NCBI GenBank assembly: GCA_963920525.1
Contig: OY986436.1
Coordinates: forward strand, 14,645,467-14,709,466
Origin: Dichetophora obliterata
Taxonomy: Eukaryota; Arthropoda; Insecta; Diptera; Sciomyzidae
Direction of reading: 5' to 3'
DNA: 64,000 nt
Position numbers and translations under genes: made by a program. Each line of letters begins with the position of its first letter. The first letter of the stretch is position 1. Of the stretch, positions 57,488 to 64,000 are shown piece after piece. The notes under the pieces were generated by a model. That model made no database searches. It saw only the letters and a program-made list of their open reading frames with translations, and was not told where the DNA came from.

Positions 57488-57490
57488 TAA

Positions 57491-58100
57491 GTTTTTTTTT
57501 AAAGATTTCAGTTTTTTTTTTTAAATCTCAATGCTGCTTTTGTTTTATTTTGAGTTTTCAATAAAAGCTTTAAATTAATCAAAACCTTTTTCATATGACC
57601 TTATTCTTTATTATTATCTTTATTTTCTATGATTTAAAAACAAAATCTAATTGTTTGATAGTTTAAATTATTCTTGATTTTAAATACAAATTCTAGTTGT
57701 TTGATAATTTAAAATCGTTTTTTGAGCTTTTAGGTCGGGTTTAGGTAGAACAATTAAAATTTCTCATTAAAATTGCAGAAATTAATAATGAAAGTTTGGC
57801 TCTTACATTATATGGATACAAAAACAGGCTTGGTAATTTTGTGACTTTTAGATCACAAGTGTGACTTACTCTTAAAAAAACAGAAGTGTTAAGTGTTTCT
57901 ATATTTACCTCCTTTGAGCAATGTTGAGGTAAATGCAAGCCTTGCGGATTGTATAGAATATATCTTAAGTTTACTTGACGTTAATGACGACATTTTATTA
58001 TTGCGCTATTTTAATATGTCTGACTTAAAATTGCATTCTTCTGACGATGAAACACATTTTTGTGCGTCTTATTCGATGACACTCCAAGTACATATCAGTG
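57491..58100. other. Non-coding sequence with a dispersed repeat at 57630-57760
   Basis: 57630-57760 matches 42250-42375 in reverse complement ('aaacgattttaaa(c/t)tatcaa', 'agaatttgtatttaaaatca', 'attgttcta'). No gene recognised. Confidence 0.5.
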
Positions 58101-58425
58101 GACATTTGACAAAACGACTTCTCTCGAGATGAGACAATTTTTGAATTTTTTTGTAGTATATATAAAAATTTAAAGCGCTTCTTTTGGTCTAATCGCTGCA
58201 TTTCTACGAGTTTTAGAAGATAAAATACGCAAGTGGCAAAACAACCTTTTTCAAATTTATTCTCAGTTGCAAAATGACAAAACAACTTGTATCAGACAAT
58301 TCAAAAAATTTTGAATCGACCATTTGACAAAACCACCTGTCTCCATTTAGTGCAAGCACGTTTTCAACAATTCCCTTTTGACAAAACAGTTTCTCTTAAC
58401 AGAAGTCGTTTTGTCAAAAGCAACA
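58101..58425. repeat. Five scattered copies of a TTTGACAAAACNNCTT motif
   Basis: Copies: 58106 (tttgacaaaacgactt), 58274 (atgacaaaacaactt), 58324 (tttgacaaaaccacct), 58377 (tttgacaaaacagttt) and, inverted, 58404-58419 (gtcgttttgtcaaaa). Spacing is irregular (about 168, 50, 53 and 27 bp). Meaning unknown. Confidence 0.55.
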
Positions 58426-59040
58426 TTTGAAAAATTCACCACGTGTCTGAGAAAAGATGAGTTTTAAATCAGTGAATAAACCGTGATGTGTTTTACGTGC
58501 GGTGAATTCTTCGTTCATTAAGGCAGTGGAAACGCTCCATAAGAAATAATCATATCTCTTGATGTCGGTGTTAGTGATGATATATTACACTATTGCAACA
58601 GCATCAAAGCAAAATAAGTATCGAGACTGTAGTGTTCTCATACATGATTTCATACATACTCGCATTTACACCCATTTGTATTCTCATTCATATCCTTAAT
58701 CACACTTTCAGCTTCACACATAAACACACTTAGTTATTTGCACTTTAACTATTAAATAATTTTTAGAATTAATTTATCAAAAAATAGATTGTGAACTCTT
58801 ATTTAAATTATAACATGAATTTTAATTGCGGGCCTTAGGTCAAGTAAGTTTTTAAGAACCCAGTAAATACATTCATGCATACAGCATTGATGATGTACGC
58901 ATACGTTTGATGTTTGGTATGCATGCCAGCATAAATGCAAGCTCATTTCAATTTTACATGGCGATGTCATAAAAGAGCATGTGTGCTGTGTACTCGCATA
59001 ATCACTAATGCTGTATGCATGGGGAATTAGTAGTACTCTA
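58426..59040. other. Non-coding sequence
   Basis: No gene recognised. From 58860 onward the text becomes rich in TGCATGCAT and TATGCAT palindromes. Confidence 0.45.
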
Positions 59041-59115
59041 TGCATGCATTGCCATTAATGCTGCATGCATACATTGCCATCAATACTGTATGCATACATT
59101 ATTATTAATATTGTA
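59041..59115. repeat. 25-bp tandem repeat, ~2.8 copies, within an ATGCAT-rich zone
   Basis: Units begin 'attgccattaatgctgcatg', 'attgccatcaatactgtatg' and 'attattattaatattg', each 25 bp. The wider zone 58870-59470 has many GCATGCAT/ATGCAT palindromes. Confidence 0.65.
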
Positions 59116-59478
59116 ATGAAAAAAATGTCTGTTGTCATTGGTTAATCATCTTATTTATTTTTGTTTTTAATTGCATTTTGCTGTTATATTAATTTATATT
59201 TTGTTATTAAGTATATACAACTGCTCTCATTAAAGTTTTAACGAACAACGGGAGCTCATACTTTTTAAGCAAAACTATTATGCATGCAGCGTTAATGCCA
59301 CGGCTAATGCCGTGTATAAACAACACGCATAGTACTAGCAAAAAATAATGGCAAATCAAGCATTTCAGCGATTGTGGATAACTTATGGTTTTTTATGACA
59401 ATGCATGCCTTGTCCATACTTCTGCTTGCATACAGCATGCATGTTTCGTGTATGCATGCTACTCTGTACATACTGGGA

Positions 59479-59500
59479 CAACAACAACAACAACAACAAC
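59479..59500. repeat. (CAA)7 microsatellite
   Basis: About seven uninterrupted CAA triplets following 'tactgggacaa'. Confidence 0.85.
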
Positions 59501-59613
59501 TCTGTATAGAGTCAATCACTCGAGTTCTAAGAACAATTTTCAAAACATTAAGACCGAAGGAGAACTTCCAGTTGAAACTGATCCGGATATTAACGAAGAA
59601 GATATATAATAAC

Positions 59614-59865
59614 AATAAGAGTATTCACAAGGTGTGCTATCATGTCATATTGTCCTAAAATTTTACAACAAAAATTTACAAGATAAATAAATGCAAATAA
59701 GAAACAGCTGTTTGTTCACGACACTTCAATGAACATAGCTTTTAGAGTTGTAATATATTAGTACTTTTTTATATGGAAGGTAACAATAAATATTTTAAAC
59801 TAGTGTAAAATCTTAGGACAATATGACATTATGACATGATAGCATACCTTGTGAATATCCTTATT
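59614..59865. mobile_element. Small inverted-repeat element with TATTCACAAGG ends
   Basis: Left AATAAGAGTATTCACAAGG and complement of right AATAAGGATATTCACAAGG continue inward through 'TATGCTATCATGTCATA' and 'TTGTCCTAA.ATTTTAC', about 48-55 bp arms with a short extra repeat on the right (gacattatgac). 252 bp, non-coding. The target duplication is unclear. Confidence 0.7.
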
Positions 59866-60990
59866 AAGTTTCTTTGTACTAAAACTGCAAAATGTAATTT
59901 TTTATTGTTCGCTATATTACTTTTATATTGTAAAGTAAATTTTCATGTTTCAGTTTAACTTAGCTTAATGTTTCTTGTTATAAAATATTAATAATATTTT
60001 TCATTATTATTTGGCTATTTTTAGTCTCCTTTTTAGTCTTTTGGCTTTTTGAGTCTTTTGAGACAGACAGTCTGTGATAGATATGCGGACATCTGTAATG
60101 GCCATAATTTTTTTTTTGCTTTGCTTAGAAAATATTTATTATTATGCCAAATTTAAATGTTAATCTAAGTATAATTTTTATATTTAATTGGCACGCACAC
60201 GTTATAATGCCCACCTTAGCAACTCAACATTTCACCTGGCCGGTTACCATCACTATTCCTTACGCACTTTTGTCTATGTCTCTTTGCCTCAACCGGTATA
60301 AGTACCCTACAAAAGTGAAAGATTTGTAGCGAGAACTCTAAACTTCTAAAATCTTTTGTTGTTCTGCGTAACCTAAATCACTATCTGAGTAAAATAACTA
60401 CAATAAGTTTCATTTAAATGTGTATGAAATACCTATAACATAAACAACAATAGTAACCTTATTAAATATTATAAAAAAAAAAAAAAAATGTACCTTAAAA
60501 ATATATGCAAATGTTTAGTTTTTTTTTCTATTGCATACTTAAGATAAATAATATTAAATACGCAACTACGATAGTATACCAATAACATAATAAAGTTATA
60601 ATAATTTTAATAATCTACACAGTTTTATAATATTTTTCTAATATATAGTTACGACTGTAAATAAAAATATAAATAAAATCATAAGGTCCAGCATAGATCA
60701 TGCTGACCGACCCAAATCAAGCCAACATAGAACTTCTTTACGCCGAAAGAGAGTTACCGTTTGCTAATCACGCGTTTAAGTAACTGTTCGAACTAAGCTT
60801 AATTCGAAGTAAAAAAGCCTAACTGCACATACTTCAGTCTTTTCTTGCTTAACAAACGCGCATTGAACACCAAAAACGTCTCTTGTACCGGCCGAAAATA
60901 TAAAGTAAACTAAAAAGTGTATTGCAGCAAACAGTTTAAAGTAAATTAGTTTAATCAATTTAAAGTAGATTTAAAATTAATAAACCTCTG
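59866..60990. other. Non-coding sequence
   Basis: No gene recognised. 'agtcttttg/agtctttttgg' phrases repeat at 60022-60062. An A-run is at 60473-60487. 60680-60900 is less AT-rich. Confidence 0.45.
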
Positions 60991-61372
60991 TTTTAGTGAA
61001 AAATCTTCCATTTAAACTGTTTGCATTTAAATTGGAAAATAGGGAAAAAGTGCATCATTTCTGTGAATTGCAGAACAGTGCACAAGGGATTACACCCAGC
61101 TATTGGCCAGAGGAGCACCAAGACCTCATGGCAGCGGAGCATCTCGGATAGGTACCCACGCCACACGGAAAAGCTGCTACACTTTATAAAGCTCCAGAAA
61201 CCTCGTGGCAGCGGAGCACCTTAAGCTCGTGCCAGCGAAACCCCTGCGCCGAGCGTAAATAATTTGATTGATATACAAAGTGTATATATAAAATATCAAA
61301 GCAATAAACTCGGTTATAGTGTGCCATAAATAAATTTAATATAACTATAAACAAAAAAAAAAAAAAAAAAAA
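60991..61372 (+). other. Possible retroposed RNA or LTR-element leader ending in a poly-A tract
   Basis: A GC-richer segment (61060-61255) carries two copies of 'cctc(a/g)tggcagcggagca' (61124-61142 and 61201-61218) and a decayed third (ctcgtgccagcgaaa, 61226). It is followed by 'caataaactcgg' (61301) and 'aaataaattt', and ends in 20 A residues (61353-61372). An oligo-A end after AATAAA suggests a copied polyadenylated RNA; the 'tggcagcggag' copies could be primer-binding-site-like sequence of an LTR element. No protein or target duplication identified. Confidence 0.35.
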
Positions 61373-62154
61373 GTGACAAATGGCATCCCATAATATCATA
61401 ATATTTAATGTCTTAGCAAATGGATTTGTGTAGAGATTAGCTAAATATCTCGAACGTTATTTTTTTGTTGTAAAATCAATTTAAGAGTTTTTTCTTTCAC
61501 TTTGAAAAGTTACAGAACTAAGTGTTAAATAAAATTCAAAAGTAATATTCCTTAATATAGTAGATCTTAAATATTTTAAAACTCGGAATGTAAAGATTAA
61601 TGCAAACGTTAACATATAATTTTGGTCTCAGCCAAAACTATTATTTTCCTTGCCTATTAAATTTATTTAATAGGCTTTACTTCATGAGAAAAAGAAAAAG
61701 AAAAAAAAAATAAAATCAACTGAATCAATTTCTAATTTAATTTAAAAATCTTAATATTAAAACGTTTATTTAAACAAAACTAGTGGAACCCTAGTGTATC
61801 TATTGGTAAAGAAACGAATGTTTTTTTTTCTCTCGCATCTTGTCTACGTTTAAAATAATTACCTAGAAAAAATACAGAGACTATAAATACTTATAGACAT
61901 TGCAACTGAAAGGAACGGCACGAAATGAAAAATTTGCCCGTACAAGACAAGAGACCCGACGAGTAACAAACCTAACGAGTAATCGCTTGCAGCAATTTGT
62001 GTTGCTAGCACAATATGTATATGTTGCTTAAAGCAGCCTGACTTTGTTTACATTTGTTTTGCTTGATTTGTTGTTGCTGCATTGGACTTTTTTGTTACGC
62101 TAGGATTTTGTTCAAGTTTTGGAAGCATTTCGTTGATCGTCAGATATAAATCAT
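61373..62154. other. Non-coding sequence
   Basis: AT-rich, no coding or RNA gene seen. Confidence 0.5.
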
Positions 62155-62159
62155 TTTTT

Positions 62160-63060
62160 TGCAATTTTGTCTAACTGAAGCAAAGGCGTTTTAGATAAAT
62201 CGCTGTATCTTTCTTATTTCTAAACGGATTGAAATGCTCTTAAGGACAAAATTTTAGAAAATTGATTTATCTTTCAAATGACATTAAAATTAAATTAATT
62301 AAAAATTAATTCAATTATTTATTACCTATTTTAAACAGATTTAAAACAAAAACTCTAATCTGCTGCACAGAGTTAAATCCACTCATAACTTTAAATTGTA
62401 TTTTTTAAAGAAAATGCCGTCAATTTTGTTTTCTTGTTTGTATTTCTTTGTAACTAAATTGTTATTCGACTAATTTGTTAAAAAAGTATCTATTTATCTA
62501 TCTGAAGCAAAGGTGGTTTAGATAAATCGCCATATCTTTTTTGTTTCTAATCGGATTCAAATGCTCCAAAGGACAACATTTTAGAAAATTGATTAATCCT
62601 TAAAATGACGTTAAAATGAAATTTTTCAAAAATCTACTGCACAGGATTAAATCCACTCATACCTTTAAATTTTATTGTTCATAGAAAAGACTATAAATTT
62701 TGTTTTTTTTAATGCAAAATCTAGGCTTATAAACGAACTTTTAAATGGAATTATTGATTACATATTAATTAACTAAAATTATGTCAAACTAATTTTTTAT
62801 AAAATTCTCCTTTAATTGTTTTAAATAGATTTTAAAAACTTTCCGTTAATACGTTATGTGATGTTAAGAAAAATATTAGAATGTAATCCGATTCTCTGGG
62901 TAAAATATGTTCATAACAATTTGGTTTTCTTCTTTAATTTAATTTTAATTATTTTTCGATCCGGCCCTTTTTTAATAACAAAAAATATGTTATTATTGTT
63001 TTTTTTAAGGCAAGATGTAGGCTTATTAACAAATTGTAAGCTCGAATTATTTATTAAATT
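62160..63060. repeat. Diverged tandem repeat, ~331-bp unit, about 2.5 copies
   Basis: 'ctgaagcaaaggcgttttag' at about 62174 recurs as 'ctgaagcaaaggtggttta' at about 62501. The match continues through 'ataaatcgc.gtatctt', 'cggattgaaatgctc' / 'cggattcaaatgctc', 'ggacaaaattttagaaaatt' and 'gttaaatccactcata'. A partial third unit is recognised by 'taggcttat(a/t)aac' at about 62723 and 63017. Non-coding. Confidence 0.75.
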
Positions 63061-64000
63061 GTGAAAAAGGAATACATATATGAAAACTAAAACAACTCAA
63101 CTGGTTTTAAGGTTTTCATAATATTGAAATTGAAAATGTCAAATTCTCTTCAAGATAAACATAAAAGTTGTAACTATTATGTGGTTGTTTTTTTTTTCTC
63201 GAAAACCCAAAAACATATGTGAATATTCTATTGATAATAATTTACAACCACAACAATAGTAAAAGAATGCATTGCTCAATATGCTTTCTCTTAATAAGTT
63301 GTTCCATTTCTCATTTTGTTCCGCGCTCAAGTAAAATTTACGTTTAGTTTGCGTATTCTCATTTAATTTGCATTAATCTGTTTTGATTTCTTATTATTCC
63401 CTATGTTAGATGAGTTTTTTTTTTCTCTCTCTTAATAAATAAACAATGTTGCCATTAAAATTAATTTAAATTACCTACTACTTAAACTTAATGGAATCTA
63501 CTTAATCTGCTACTTAAATTGAATAAATCCTTATACTTATTGGAATTTTATTTATTTAACTTTCGTTGCGTAAAATATGAATTAATAAATGTATAATTGA
63601 ACAAAATCTCTATAAATAATGTAAAATTAAGACCATTTAATACGAATGTATTAAAAACGAAATGTTTATAACTACTGCTAATTATTTTTTACTCTTACCA
63701 TGTAACGTAATGTTTAAAATTTTCTTATTAATATAAACTTAGATAATCTTAACTATTGATTCAATGAAAGTGAAAAAAAAGTTAGCACATTTTGGTTTAG
63801 AATACATTTCTGCAGAATAATAGTAATGAAGATATGAATATAAATGGTTTCCTGAAATTATAAAAATATGGTCTTTTTGATTTAATTCGTCCAAGTCTGT
63901 CATCATCAGTCATGAATATAGCTGAAGTCTAACTTAATTTAGTTAGCTTGCTATAGGGGCAATACTTTAAATATAAACTCAATGCAAGTTATTGCCAAGG
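63061..64000. other. Non-coding AT-rich sequence to the window end
   Basis: No coding sequence, RNA gene or clear repeat recognised. Confidence 0.5.

Overview
This is a repeat-dominated, strongly AT-rich stretch of an insect genome, most likely a brachyceran fly. The clues are RpL5 and Rrp6 pseudogenes, a hobo-like hAT terminus, a BEL/Pao retrotransposon, Tc1-like and piggyBac-like elements, a non-LTR retrotransposon tail and very short GT-AG introns. A tephritid or related fly is plausible, but the family cannot be fixed from this window. I see no intact host protein-coding gene. The setting looks like pericentromeric or other heterochromatin.

Region 1 (1-21743) is one uninterrupted satellite array that runs off the left edge. 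The monomer is about 533 bp and is itself a diverged trimer of roughly 160-190 bp subunits. The array shows higher-order repeats of 2665 bp (five monomers) and about 1910 bp (with a truncated monomer), and larger duplications at offsets of about 7846 and 9757 bp. Region 2 (21744-25650) is AT-rich non-coding DNA with a 305-bp near-perfect hairpin element at 23559-23863.

Region 3 (25674-41311) is a single piggyBac-like transposase gene cut into four pieces. The first gap (about 26564-30650) holds a diverged tandem repeat and three MITE-type elements, one nested in another. The second gap is an inverted-repeat element (31306-32216). The third is a hAT element (32247-40932) that was itself hit by a BEL/Pao LTR retrotransposon (34297-39672). 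Identical 5-bp target duplications, one difference between the 276-bp LTRs, and the open reading frame through RNase H make the BEL element the youngest large insertion. It has nevertheless lost its integrase core and carries two in-frame stops.

Region 4 (41312-44840) has a cluster of a 15-bp palindrome-forming motif, two tandem tRNA-like sequences, and the 3' end of a non-LTR retrotransposon with a (CCTAA)n tail. Region 5 (44847-52380) is a Tc1-like element split by a 6165-bp element with inverted ends. That inner element carries fragments of two host genes, RpL5 (plus strand) and Rrp6/EXOSC10 (minus strand, splice sites preserved), and looks like a gene-capturing 'Pack'-type transposon. It is the most interesting object here.

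Region 6 (52480-64000) holds further MITEs, a 1.65-kb (TTTATG)n array with embedded duplicated blocks, short tandem repeats, a possible retroposed RNA with a poly-A tract, a diverged tandem repeat of about 331 bp, and otherwise unassigned AT-rich sequence.
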